Origin: Syntrophus sp. (in: bacteria) | GTDB lineage: Bacteria > Desulfobacterota > Syntrophia > Syntrophales > UBA8958 | Direction of reading: 5' to 3' | Assembly: GCA_025355725.1 (NCBI GenBank) | Contig: JANXZC010000040.1 | Location: forward strand, 1-32,276 | Length of the DNA: 32,276 bases | Part shown: one piece after another, positions 8,267 through 16,264 of the stretch | How positions within the stretch are numbered: position 1 is the first letter of the stretch | How the letters are laid out: every line of letters begins with the position of its first letter | Notes under the pieces: model-generated | Seen by the model: the letters and a program-made list of their open reading frames with translations, nothing else | What the model was told of the DNA's origin: nothing | Database searches by the model: none | Translations under genes and position numbers: made by a program

Positions 8267-10153
8267 TCAACGGACTTTTTTTGCCGCCTCCTCCATTTCC
8301 CCCTTCTTGACGGCGATAAGGATGGCGCTGATGGCCGCCTGGGTCATCCCCGGAATCCGGTCGGCCTGGCCGACCGTCACCGGGCGTATTTGGGTGAGCT
8401 TCATCCGCAATTCATTGGAGAGCCCGGGAATGGCATTGTAATTTAAATCGGGTGAAATTTTGCGCAGTTCCATTGACTTTAGCTTGGCGACGGACTCCTG
8501 CTGCCTTTTTATGTAGCCTTCATACTTCGCCTCGATCTCGATCTGCTTCTTGACAAAGGCATCGGGAATGGGCGCCCAGCCGTCAAAAGGCCGGAGATCG
8601 TCATAGGCCAGCTCTTCCCGCTTCAGGATCTGAAAAAGAGAGACAGGATTCTTGATCGGGGGCGTCCCCAACTCCGCCAGCAGCCCCAGAGTCTCGGCAA
8701 CGGGATAGATCCTCACCTCAGACAAACGACCGATTTCCCTGGCAATCTCTCCCCGCCGCTCCTCCACCCGGGCGTAATCCTCCGCACCGATCAGGCCCAA
8801 TTCATGACCTTTATCCATGAGACGCAAAGTGGCATTGTCTTCCCGGAGGATCAGACGAAACTCAGCCCGGGAGGTAAACATCCGGTAAGGCTCGTCAACC
8901 CCCTTGGTGACCAGATCGTCGATCATCACTCCCATATAACCGTCGGCACGGCTGAGGATAAAGGGAGGGCGCCCCTGGATGGCCGCGGCGGCGTTGATCC
9001 CCGCCCAAAGCCCTTGGGCAGCGGCCTCTTCGTAACCCGAGGTGCCGTTGATCTGCCCGGCCAGATACAGCCCCCGGAGCTGTTTTGTTTCCAGGGTGGG
9101 CCAGAGCTGCGTCGGCTGGACAAAGTCGTATTCGATGGCATAGGCCCAGCGCATGATCTCCGCCGCCTCCAGGCCGGGGACGCTGTGGACGAGCCGTTCC
9201 TGAAGTTCGGGGGGAAGGCTGTTGCCCAATCCTTTCGCATAGATCTCCTCCGTATCCAGGCCCTCGAATTCGAGCACGACGGGGTGGCGTTCCTTGTCGG
9301 CAAAGCGCATGACCTTGTCTTCCAGGGATGGGCAGTACCGGGCGCCGACCCCCTTGATCCGTCCTGAATAAAGGGCTGATTCATTAATATTTTCACGAAG
9401 AAAGGCATGGGTCGCCGCTGTCGTGTAGCTGAAATAGGAAGGGAGGCGCTCTGTCCGCAGGGCCTCCGTAGAAAATGAAAATGGCTGGGGGTCGGGATCG
9501 CTGTCCTGGCGCTCCAGGTGAGAAAAATCGATGCTTGAGGCCCGCAGGCGGGGCGGTGTGCCCGTTTTCATTCTTCCCATCTCGAAGCCCAGGGCCTTGA
9601 GATTCTCGGCTAATCGCAGCGACGCCCATTCTCCGGCCCGGCCCGCGGGAATCTTCGTCGTACCGATGTGGATCAGGCCGTTGAGAAAGGTTCCCGCCGT
9701 AATCACCACGGCCCCGGCGCGGTAGGAGACGCCGGTCTGATCGATAACGCCGACACAGCGGCCGGCTTCGATTATCAGTTCATCGACGAGACCCTGGCGG
9801 AGATGGAGGTGTTCCTGCCGCTCTACAACGGCCTTCATCGCCAGGCGGTAGAGCTGCTTGTCGCATTGGACCCGTGTGGACTGGACGGCGGGGCCTTTGG
9901 AGGCGTTCAGGAGGCGGAAATGGACGGCCGTCTTATCGGCTATCTTCCCCATTTCCCCACCCAAGGCGTCAACTTCCTTGACTAACTGCCCCTTGGCCAG
10001 TCCGCCGATGGCGGGATTGCAGGACATCAGGGCGATGGAGTCGAGATTGATATTGAACAGCAGGGTCTCGCACCCCATGCGGGCCGCCGCCAGGGCCGCC
10101 TCGCATCCGGCATGCCCACCGCCGACCACGATTATATCGTAATTATTGGACAA
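8267..10153 (-). CDS. mnmG: tRNA uridine-5-carboxymethylaminomethyl(34) synthesis protein MnmG
   Basis: MnmG (GidA) works with MnmE to modify U34 in the anticodon wobble position, using FAD, NADH and methylene-tetrahydrofolate. The 628-aa length is normal. The FAD-binding motif VVGGGHAGCEAA is at the N-terminus. The family signatures ARYCPSLEDKVMRF, GYEEAAAQGLWAGINAA and TSRAEFRLILREDNA follow in order, and the C-terminal helical MnmE/tRNA-binding domain is complete. The initiation codon is TTG (10151-10153), supported by AAGGAG (10164-10169) 10 nt upstream; the protein then begins SNNYDIIVVGGG. A rare start may lower expression. It is monocistronic here or leads into the comEA-like gene 74 bp downstream. 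Confidence 0.97.
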   Translation of the reverse strand: MSNNYDIIVVGGGHAGCEAALAAARMGCETLLFNINLDSIALMSCNPAIGGLAKGQLVKEVDALGGEMGKIADKTAVHFRLLNASKGPAVQSTRVQCDKQLYRLAMKAVVERQEHLHLRQGLVDELIIEAGRCVGVIDQTGVSYRAGAVVITAGTFLNGLIHIGTTKIPAGRAGEWASLRLAENLKALGFEMGRMKTGTPPRLRASSIDFSHLERQDSDPDPQPFSFSTEALRTERLPSYFSYTTAATHAFLRENINESALYSGRIKGVGARYCPSLEDKVMRFADKERHPVVLEFEGLDTEEIYAKGLGNSLPPELQERLVHSVPGLEAAEIMRWAYAIEYDFVQPTQLWPTLETKQLRGLYLAGQINGTSGYEEAAAQGLWAGINAAAAIQGRPPFILSRADGYMGVMIDDLVTKGVDEPYRMFTSRAEFRLILREDNATLRLMDKGHELGLIGAEDYARVEERRGEIAREIGRLSEVRIYPVAETLGLLAELGTPPIKNPVSLFQILKREELAYDDLRPFDGWAPIPDAFVKKQIEIEAKYEGYIKRQQESVAKLKSMELRKISPDLNYNAIPGLSNELRMKLTQIRPVTVGQADRIPGMTQAAISAILIAVKKGEMEEAAKKVR

Positions 10154-10355
10154 TACTTATTTTCTCCTTCTTTGGGAGGATGTCCCGAACCTGACCCATA
10201 AGCGTCATATAAACCAGCTCTTTCGTTATTTTTTCGTTGATTTTACTTTGACTTGCAACTTATCTTATGTAAGAGTGATTTGCAATATATTTTGACTGGC
10301 AACGGTTATGGGATACGAATAGTAATTTTGATCATTGCTCATCAATGAGGAAAAT

Positions 10356-10730
10356 ATGGAGATCTTCAATAAAGGTAATTCGCGAAATACCGGCAAGTTA
10401 GAAATCCTTACTTCGCATATGCTTATAGGTCCGCAAAACTCGTCAACCAAGAATCTGTCTATCCAGATTTCCACGATACCCAAAGGATCGGCGCAGCCAG
10501 TTCACGCACATGATCCGGAGCAGTGTTATTATATAATCAACGGAACAGGTCTCATGATTATAGAAGACGAGACCAGGGAAGTGACATCAGGAGATGCGAT
10601 TTATATTCCCTCGAATAAAAAGCATGGGATCAAAAACATGGGAGATATGGCTTTAGAGTATCTAACGGCAAACTCACCGGTCTTCACCAAAGATTACGAA
10701 GAATCCCTTTGGCCATCAGATCCAGTTTGA
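10356..10730 (+). CDS. Cupin-domain protein
   Basis: A 124-aa single-domain cupin from the ATG at 10356, which is preceded by ATGAGG. An in-frame TTG lies 21 nt further upstream without a better site. Cupin motif 1 is PVHAHDPEQCYYIINGTG, with two histidines and a Glu/Gln position. Motif 2 is GDAIYIPSNKKHGIKN, with the third histidine. Together these form a metal-binding beta barrel. Such small cupins can be isomerases, dioxygenases or sugar/ligand sensors, and nothing here decides which. The gene is AT-richer than mnmG beside it and is followed 15 bp later by attC-like site 6, so it is probably a cassette. Confidence 0.85.
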   Translation: MEIFNKGNSRNTGKLEILTSHMLIGPQNSSTKNLSIQISTIPKGSAQPVHAHDPEQCYYIINGTGLMIIEDETREVTSGDAIYIPSNKKHGIKNMGDMALEYLTANSPVFTKDYEESLWPSDPV

Positions 10731-10745
10731 ATAATAAGGGCAGGG

Positions 10746-10802
10746 CTCTAACCGGTAAATCAAGCGGACGGCTTGCAGCCGTCGCTAATCCGTATGTTAG
10801 CC
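10746..10802 (+). repeat. attC-like site 6, well preserved
   Basis: A 57-bp site with R'' CTCTAAC (10746-10752) and R' GTTAGCC (10796-10802). The stem AGCGGACGGC pairs with GCCGTCGCT except for one extra base, which is exactly the extrahelical-base feature used by integrases on folded attC. It lies between the cupin and amidotransferase genes. Confidence 0.75.
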
Positions 10803-10817
10803 ATTTAAGGAAAGCAT

Positions 10818-11513
10818 ATGCGGGCACACTACTTACAGCACGTTCCCTTTGAAGGTCTTGGCAGCATTGAGCCTTGGCTTGAAGCAGCTGGGTACGAGAT
10901 AGCAAATACACGGCTCTTTGAATCAGCGGGGTTGCCGGATCCCACAATGATTGATCTGCTCATTGTAATGGGCGGGCCGATGAGCGTAAATGATGAAGAT
11001 AAGTTCCCCTGGCTTGCTCCTGAGAAACGATTCATCCGTTCCGCCATCGATTCCGGAAAGCCGGTCTTGGGTATTTGTCTTGGCGCACAACTTATCGCCA
11101 GTGCGATGGGCGCTGTGGTTTACCGCAACTCCGTAAAGGAGATCGGGTGGTTTCCAATACAAGGGGTTTCATTAAACGACAGTTCGGCTTTCAGCTTCCC
11201 GCCATCAGTGGAGGTGTTTCATTGGCACGGCGAGACTTTCGAACTACCGTCCGGAGCGATCCACCTTGCGCGAAGCGAGGGCTGTGAAAATCAGGCGTTT
11301 CAACTCGGCAGGTCGGTTATCGGGTTGCAGTTCCACCTTGAAACCACACCAGCTTCGGCGCGAGAAATAATCTCCAATTGTCGCGATGAATTGGTTCCAT
11401 CAAAGTATGTACAGACGGAGAAAGAAATCCTGTCAGCCGCACCTGAGAGTTACAAATCAATAAATCAGATGATGGATAATGTCCTCTCTTTCCTGTTGTG
11501 TAACGATGGCTAA
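10818..11513 (+). CDS. Class I glutamine amidotransferase (GMP-synthase-like, COG0518)
   Basis: A 231-aa protein with the full class I triad: C87 in GICLGAQL, H173 and E175 in LQFHLE. The N-terminal part has the oxyanion-side MGGPMSV (51-57). It would release ammonia from glutamine (or cleave a gamma-glutamyl amide) for an unknown acceptor. No synthetase domain or partner gene is adjacent, as is common for this stand-alone family. AAGGA stands upstream of the ATG. The stop codon TAA is inside the R'' core GGCTAAC of the next attC-like site. Confidence 0.9.
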   Translation: MRAHYLQHVPFEGLGSIEPWLEAAGYEIANTRLFESAGLPDPTMIDLLIVMGGPMSVNDEDKFPWLAPEKRFIRSAIDSGKPVLGICLGAQLIASAMGAVVYRNSVKEIGWFPIQGVSLNDSSAFSFPPSVEVFHWHGETFELPSGAIHLARSEGCENQAFQLGRSVIGLQFHLETTPASAREIISNCRDELVPSKYVQTEKEILSAAPESYKSINQMMDNVLSFLLCNDG

Positions 11514-11582
11514 CAATCGCGTCAACACGGACTGCCACAAGCTGCACCGCTTCACTCTGGAACTTTTTACAGCCGGTTACAC
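11508..11582 (+). repeat. attC-like site 7, partly decayed
   Basis: R'' GGCTAAC (11508-11514) overlaps the amidotransferase stop. The body CAATCGCGTCAACACGGACTG matches the common attC left arm. The right core is probably GTTACAC (11576-11582), which is not a perfect partner for the left one, and the right arm pairs poorly. The right boundary is tentative. Confidence 0.5.
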
Positions 11583-11623
11583 ATAGCGTTCACTGTAAGA
11601 GAGGAAGAAATGGAGCCACTGCT

Positions 11624-12034
11624 ATGATGTTCCTGGAAGGCCGCGTCCAGAGTGGACTTGGTCGCTTTCGACAGCGCATGACCAATTACCCTGATGTATT
11701 TAAGCGGGCGACAGGAGAAGACCTGTTCCCAGGGACATTGAACGTCAAGGTGGCGGCTCCCGTACCGATCAAGGAGCATTTTAGAATCAGTGGAGCAGAA
11801 ATAGGCGAGCCGGGGCAAGATCTATTGTTTGAAGTATGCCGCATCAACGGTTTCTGGGCATATCGGATCCGGCCCTACCATCTCTCCACTGGCCTTGGTG
11901 GTCACGGAGACGATACTCTCGAAATCACAAGCTCCGTGAAAATCCCAAATGCAAGCCACGGTAGTTTGGTTCAGATAGCGCTCTTAAGGAATGAAAATGA
12001 CCGTACGCATTCACCCGGTGCAATTGGGGTTTGA
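11624..12034 (+). CDS. DUF120 / CTP-dependent riboflavin kinase-like protein
   Basis: A 136-aa protein that reads like the archaeal RibK (DUF120) core. FLEGRVQSGLGRF, YPDVFKRATGEDLFPGTLNV and the later YHLSTGLGGHGDDTLEI correspond to the family's G-V-SGLG, Y-x3-F...PGTLN and C-terminal motif positions. Archaeal RibK uses CTP to phosphorylate riboflavin. Bacteria normally use RibF, so a bacterial copy may have another substrate. A strong Shine-Dalgarno GAGGAAG serves an ATG at 11610 that opens a 5-codon ORF (MEPLL), whose stop overlaps this gene's ATG (ATGATG). Initiation may therefore be coupled. The 3' end overlaps the next gene by 38-44 bp. A fold assignment, not a proven activity. Confidence 0.65.
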   Translation: MMFLEGRVQSGLGRFRQRMTNYPDVFKRATGEDLFPGTLNVKVAAPVPIKEHFRISGAEIGEPGQDLLFEVCRINGFWAYRIRPYHLSTGLGGHGDDTLEITSSVKIPNASHGSLVQIALLRNENDRTHSPGAIGV

Positions 12035-12677
12035 TCGCTGCTACATCCTTCAAGCGGCTGACGGCGCAATAATGATCGACGGCGGGATGCCCAAACAAAC
12101 AGCGAACTTCCTTAAGGCTTTGAGGAAATTGTCGATGCGACCGGAGGATATCCGCCTCATCGTCCTCACCCATGGGCATTGGGATCATATCGGGTCAACC
12201 CGGGGAATAAAAGAACTCACGGGGGCTCCCGTTGCCCTACATGGGCGGGATAAAGACTGGCTGGAGAAGTCCTTGATTTCCCTGCCTCCCGGCGTTACTC
12301 CGTGGGGGCGTTTATTCGTTAGCATCATGGCCATATTTATGCCTTTGGTTCATATTGACGCGACCGATGTCGATATCGTTCTTGATGAAGGGGAATTCTC
12401 GCTGGCCGCATACGGGATTCCAGGACGAATCATCTACACTCCTGGTCATTCCATGGGATCGGTCAGCGTGCTGTTGGATACAGGGGAGGCCTTTGTGGGG
12501 GATTTGGCCATGAACAAGTTTCCTCTGTGCCTCAGCCCCGGATTGCCCATCCTTGCCGAAAACATGCAGCAGGTCGAAGAGAGCTGGAAAATGCTGCTGG
12601 ACAAAGGGGCAAAAACAATTTATCCAGCCCATGGGAAGCCGTTTTCGGCTGATGTCATTCGAAGGGCCCTGTTGTGA
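11997..12677 (+). CDS. Metallo-beta-lactamase-fold hydrolase
   Basis: A glyoxalase II-like MBL protein with every metal ligand: H-G-H-W-D-H in LTHGHWDHIGS, a later H in TPGHSMGS, D in FVGDLAMN and H in YPAHGKP. It would bind two metals and hydrolyse a thioester, ester or phosphodiester. I prefer the ATG at 11997, which lies 6 nt after AAGGA; the ATG at 11991 directly abuts that site. It overlaps the DUF120 gene in another frame, and the membrane protein gene starts 4 bp after its stop, so all three look co-translated. Confidence 0.9.
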   Translation: MTVRIHPVQLGFDRCYILQAADGAIMIDGGMPKQTANFLKALRKLSMRPEDIRLIVLTHGHWDHIGSTRGIKELTGAPVALHGRDKDWLEKSLISLPPGVTPWGRLFVSIMAIFMPLVHIDATDVDIVLDEGEFSLAAYGIPGRIIYTPGHSMGSVSVLLDTGEAFVGDLAMNKFPLCLSPGLPILAENMQQVEESWKMLLDKGAKTIYPAHGKPFSADVIRRALL

Positions 12678-12681
12678 AAGA

Positions 12682-13218
12682 ATGAATATGGAAAACATCA
12701 TCCGTCTCTTGCTACAGAATTTCACCCTGACCTTCTTGGTCTTGGGCCTGATCGCTTCGGGGATCTCCCTGTGGAGTCGGTCTCGTCCGCTGACCACTTC
12801 CGTTGTGGTCGAGGCTTTGTTGTCATACTTCCTGCTGTTCTCGGTCGGGGTATCCTTCTTCTACAACTTCGTTCTCCATACCTTTTTTGGCGACATGGTC
12901 GCCAAATTCATTGGCTGGGCACCTAGCCCGTTCCAGACAGAGGTTGGGATGGCAAGCCTGGGATATTCGGTGGTCGGCTTTCTCGCATTCCGGGGAGGCT
13001 TCGGCCTGCGCGGCGCCGCGGTGGCTGGACCCGCGATTTTCCTCCTCGGCGCCGCCGCAGGCCACGTACATCAGATGATCGTAGCTCATAACTTCGCACC
13101 GGGTAACGCCGGAGTCATCTTCTACACGGACATTGCGATTCCCATCATCGGCGCATCCCTCTTGTGGCTTCAGTACAGGTTCGATCGAGAATCGTCTAAA
13201 CCAAGAAGTATCTCCTGA
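12682..13218 (+). CDS. Integral membrane protein, DUF6790-like
   Basis: A 178-aa hydrophobic protein starting MNMENIIRLLLQNF with four to five predicted membrane helices (about 10-30, 38-62, 82-104, 110-130 and 140-162). A conserved AAGHVHQMIVAHNFAPGNAG stretch is followed by YTDIAIPIIGASLLWLQY. From memory this resembles DUF6790, a family without assigned function. The histidines in the AGHVHQMIVAH loop could bind metal or heme, but that is speculation. The start is set by the neighbouring gene: a longer frame begins inside the MBL gene. Confidence 0.7.
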   Translation: MNMENIIRLLLQNFTLTFLVLGLIASGISLWSRSRPLTTSVVVEALLSYFLLFSVGVSFFYNFVLHTFFGDMVAKFIGWAPSPFQTEVGMASLGYSVVGFLAFRGGFGLRGAAVAGPAIFLLGAAAGHVHQMIVAHNFAPGNAGVIFYTDIAIPIIGASLLWLQYRFDRESSKPRSIS

Positions 13219-13246
13219 GAGGGAATCACGCCCAAGGAAGTGGGTA

Positions 13247-13702
13247 ATGCGCCTTTGGACACTACATCCTAAATATTTGGACGCTCGCGGCCTTGTCGCG
13301 CTCTGGCGTGAAGCGTTGCTGGCACAAGCGGTACTTGGAGAGCAAACATGTGGTTACACCCGCCATCCCCAGCTAATTCGCTTCCGTAATTCTCCGTCAC
13401 CCTTGGAATCGATTGCATCCTATTTACAAGCCGTTCATGCCGAAGCCACCCGGCGTGGTTACTGCTTCGACGGAACGAAAATAGCATCTATTGGCTGCGT
13501 CGAGCCCATTGCGGTCACTCGAGGACAACTCTTTTACGAGTGGGAACACCTCAAAGTAAAACTGCGGGTCCGGGGTCCGTCGTGGCTCGCCGGACTTAAA
13601 CCCTCTTCGCGCCTCGATCCACACCCCCTGTTTCACATTGTTCCCGGCCCGATAGCGGAATGGGAGGTCGTGCGACCCAAGAAGAAGGTATGCGTCGAAT
13701 AA
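13247..13702 (+). CDS. Pyrimidine-dimer DNA glycosylase (T4 endonuclease V family)
   Basis: A 151-aa protein beginning MRLWTLHPKYLDARGLVALW and continuing EALLAQAVLGEQTCGYTRHP, which is the Pyr_excise (PF03013) pattern. Family members cut the glycosylic bond at UV-induced cyclobutane dimers, then nick the DNA by beta-elimination. The ATG at 13247 follows AAGGAAG at a proper distance; the longer frame overlaps the preceding gene and is not needed. A repair gene as the last member of a cassette-like group suggests a selectable accessory function. Activity is inferred from family membership only. Confidence 0.82.
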   Translation: MRLWTLHPKYLDARGLVALWREALLAQAVLGEQTCGYTRHPQLIRFRNSPSPLESIASYLQAVHAEATRRGYCFDGTKIASIGCVEPIAVTRGQLFYEWEHLKVKLRVRGPSWLAGLKPSSRLDPHPLFHIVPGPIAEWEVVRPKKKVCVE

Positions 13703-13800
13703 AAGGAAGCATTCACGGTAATAATTTTGAACAAATCTGCCATAACCGTTGTCACAGGGGTGGCCAAATATAGAAGTGAGTTTGACGAGGCGATGTAAAT

Positions 13801-13860
13801 GCCTTATAAAGGCTTCGATCCGGGCGTTGATTCCGCTACGCTTCATCCGCACCGTTAGGC
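13801..13860 (+). repeat. attC-like site 8
   Basis: It ends in canonical GTTAGGC (13854-13860). The left end GCCTTAT (13801-13807) approximates GCCTAAC, with CTTCGATCCGGGCGTTGATT as the body. Pairing is weak, and another possible left core (CCATAAC at 13740-13746) would make a 121-bp site. It closes the second cassette run. Confidence 0.5.
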
Positions 13861-13875
13861 AGCAAAGGAGTTTCT

Positions 13876-14682
13876 ATGAAAAATGCATATGTTCACGGCT
13901 ATAATCCAAGGGAAAACATTCGCCTTCAGGATCAGGCCTCCACATTGGTGGAGTTGCTCCATTCCGATACCTTCTATCCTGCGGGAAGCCGTGTTCTGGA
14001 AGCGGGTTGCGGTGTCGGCGCACAAACCGTCACCCTGGCCCGTAACAGCCCCGCCGCCCTGATCACCTCCATCGATATCTCAACAAACTCTGTCGAAGAA
14101 GCCGCAAAAAATGCGGTAGCGGCTGGTATCAACAATGTTCAGTTCCAACAGGCGGATATCTTTAATTTGCCCTTTGCACCGGACTCCTTTGATCACATTT
14201 TCGTCTGTTTCGTCCTGGAGCATCTCTCACAGCCCATGGAGGCGCTGCATTTCCTGAAGAGGGTTCTCAAAACTGGGGGAACCATCACCGTCATCGAAGG
14301 AGATCATGGTTCGGCATATTTCCATCCCGACAGCGAAGCCGCCTACCAGGCAATTCAATGTCAGGTAGAGCTGCAACGGCGAGCGGGAGGAAACGCCTTA
14401 ATCGGACGGGAACTCTATCCACTCCTGTGCAAGGCAGGCTACAGATCCGTGCGCGTCTCCCCGCGGATGGTATACGTCGATGCCAGCAAACCGGAACTTG
14501 TCGATGGCTTTACCAGAAAGACATTTACGGCCATGATTGAAGGAATCCGCAATGCTGCCCTCCAGGCGGAAATGGTTGAAAAAGACCTGTTTGAAAGGGG
14601 AGTCAGAGACCTTTACCGAACTGCGGAAGACGACGGCGTTTTTTGCTACACCTTTTTCAAGGCCTTTGGTGAAAAGGAATGA
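13876..14682 (+). CDS. Class I SAM-dependent methyltransferase
   Basis: A 268-aa protein. SAM motif I is VLEAGCGVGAQT (40-51), motif II is the acidic SIDIS strand (65-69), and FNLPFAPDSFDHIFVCFVLE carries motifs III-IV, followed by LKTGGTITVIEGDHG (motif V-VI). The layout is that of UbiE/UbiG-like small-molecule methyltransferases with an extra helical C-terminus. The substrate cannot be told. AAGGAG is 5 nt from the ATG and directly follows attC-like site 8. It could be a last cassette or the first resident gene, and the lack of an attC after it favours the latter. Confidence 0.88.
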   Translation: MKNAYVHGYNPRENIRLQDQASTLVELLHSDTFYPAGSRVLEAGCGVGAQTVTLARNSPAALITSIDISTNSVEEAAKNAVAAGINNVQFQQADIFNLPFAPDSFDHIFVCFVLEHLSQPMEALHFLKRVLKTGGTITVIEGDHGSAYFHPDSEAAYQAIQCQVELQRRAGGNALIGRELYPLLCKAGYRSVRVSPRMVYVDASKPELVDGFTRKTFTAMIEGIRNAALQAEMVEKDLFERGVRDLYRTAEDDGVFCYTFFKAFGEKE

Positions 14683-14751
14683 CACTCGAACGAATCGCAG
14701 CGCCGCAAGACGGTTCTCCGACCATACCCGGCAAGACCTGAGGTTAAAGGC

Positions 14752-15315
14752 ATGAAACAAACAAAAACACATCCCCCCACCTTCTGTATGCTCGCTACCG
14801 CTTTTGGCCCTGTGGCGGTACTTTGGTCGCTCTACGGAGGGGCACCGAAAATCAGTCAGATCCTGATATCCAGCCCGAAAATATCTGCCCAAGAGGCCGT
14901 GGAGAAGTTCTTCCCTGACGCCGTCGCCTCCTCCTGTGAGGAAATCGATATTCTTGTTGATCAGATAGAGGCCTTATTGAACGGCGCGGATATTAAGTTT
15001 TCTCTCGATGCAGTGCGCCTTGACCTTTGCTCCCCCTTTCAGCAGCAAGTCCTGCGCGCCGATCACGCTATTCCCCGGGGCAGCGTCAGCACATACAGGC
15101 TCATTGCGGAAAAGATAGGAAATCCCCGTAGCGCCCGCGCGGTGGGAACAGCCCAGGCAACCAATCCCTTTCCCATTGTCATCCCCTGCCACCGGGTGAT
15201 CCGTTCCGATGGAGCCCTGGGCGGCTATGGAGGTGGTCCGGAAATGAAGCGATGGCTCCTGGAGAGGGAAGGTGTTGTCATAAAAAAGGGGGCGGGGCTG
15301 CTTTATGGCTTTTAA
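14752..15315 (+). CDS. ogt: Methylated-DNA--protein-cysteine methyltransferase
   Basis: Repairs O6-alkylguanine by transferring the alkyl group to its own cysteine. The 187-aa protein has the N-terminal RNase H-like domain (about 10-90). A C-terminal winged-helix domain follows, with IPRGSVSTYRLIAEKIGNPR, the Asn-hinge/Arg-finger region SARAVGTAQATNPFPI, and the acceptor Cys146 in IPCHRVI. All expected residues are present. It overlaps the lipid kinase gene by 11 bp, so the two are co-translated. Together with the dimer glycosylase nearby it adds to the local DNA-repair content, though the two lie in different units. Confidence 0.95.
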   Translation: MKQTKTHPPTFCMLATAFGPVAVLWSLYGGAPKISQILISSPKISAQEAVEKFFPDAVASSCEEIDILVDQIEALLNGADIKFSLDAVRLDLCSPFQQQVLRADHAIPRGSVSTYRLIAEKIGNPRSARAVGTAQATNPFPIVIPCHRVIRSDGALGGYGGGPEMKRWLLEREGVVIKKGAGLLYGF

Positions 15316-16264
15316 AAAAATAGTCTTCATCGTCAATCCCCATTCCGGGAACGGCGCTACGGGCAGGGAGTGGCACCGCATTCAGGCCGCGGCCAAGGCC
15401 CGGTTTGGGACTGCCTCCATGTCCTGCCTGACATCGGGACCGGGAGACGCCACCCGCATGGCCAGGTCGCATCTCCTTGACGGCGCCGATGTGATCGTAT
15501 GTGTCGGTGGAGACGGCACTCTCAATGAGGTGGTCAACGGATTTATGGATGAAGAAGGACCGATCCGGAAAGACGCCCGGTTAGGATTCATTCCCAACGG
15601 TACAGGTTGCGACTTCATAAAGACCGTATCAATACCCCGCGATCTTGAAGAATCTCTTGATACGATCCAGCAAGGCCATGCACATTTGATAGATCTGGGC
15701 CGCCTCCGGTACGGTCACCATCATAACGCCCCCGGTACCCGCTATTTCCATAATATCACGAGCTTTGGCCTCGGCGGAGAGGTTGACGCCCGGGTCAACA
15801 GAACGACCAAGGCCTTCGGCCCCTTCATTTCCTTTATCTGGTCAACCCTGATCGCCATCCTTTTATACGGGAAAAAGACAATCCGCCTCAAGATAGATAA
15901 CAATTATGACAAGGAAATAAAAATATGGAACGTCGCGGTGGCAAATGGGCAGTACCATGGCGGGGGCATGCGGGTCGCTCCCGAGGCAGTCATTGATGAT
16001 GGGCTTTTTCATATCACTGTGATTGGAGATCTGAGCCTGGCCGGAGTATTTCGGCATCTTCCCAAGCTCTACAACGGCAAAATTAATGAAATTAATGAAG
16101 TTTCCTGCCTGACCGGGGAAAAGGTGGAGGCCTTTTCTCACCAGCATGTGCTTCTTGATGTGGATGGAGAACAGCCGGGCAGCTTGCCCATCAGCATTGA
16201 TATCATGCCTTCATCGCTTTGGGTAATTATGAAAAATCCGTCCTTGCAGGGGAATCATGTCTGA
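15305..16264 (+). CDS. Diacylglycerol kinase-like lipid kinase (YegS/DgkB family)
   Basis: A 319-aa soluble kinase with the NAD-kinase-like fold. FIVNPHSGNG (8-17) and the nucleotide-binding VGGDGTLNEVVNG (67-79) are intact. FIPNGTGCDF follows, with Cys where many relatives have Asn. The C-terminal lipid-binding beta domain includes NGQYHGGGMRVAPEA and DDGLFHITVIGD. It would phosphorylate diacylglycerol or a related lipid at the inner membrane. It overlaps ogt upstream by 11 bp and the radical SAM gene downstream by 8 bp. The pairing with those genes is not functionally obvious. Confidence 0.92.
   Translation: MAFKKIVFIVNPHSGNGATGREWHRIQAAAKARFGTASMSCLTSGPGDATRMARSHLLDGADVIVCVGGDGTLNEVVNGFMDEEGPIRKDARLGFIPNGTGCDFIKTVSIPRDLEESLDTIQQGHAHLIDLGRLRYGHHHNAPGTRYFHNITSFGLGGEVDARVNRTTKAFGPFISFIWSTLIAILLYGKKTIRLKIDNNYDKEIKIWNVAVANGQYHGGGMRVAPEAVIDDGLFHITVIGDLSLAGVFRHLPKLYNGKINEINEVSCLTGEKVEAFSHQHVLLDVDGEQPGSLPISIDIMPSSLWVIMKNPSLQGNHV

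Noticed and set aside
14683-14751. A ninth attC-like site between the methyltransferase and ogt
   Set aside because: GTTAAAG does not fit the right core and no left core or stem could be found.
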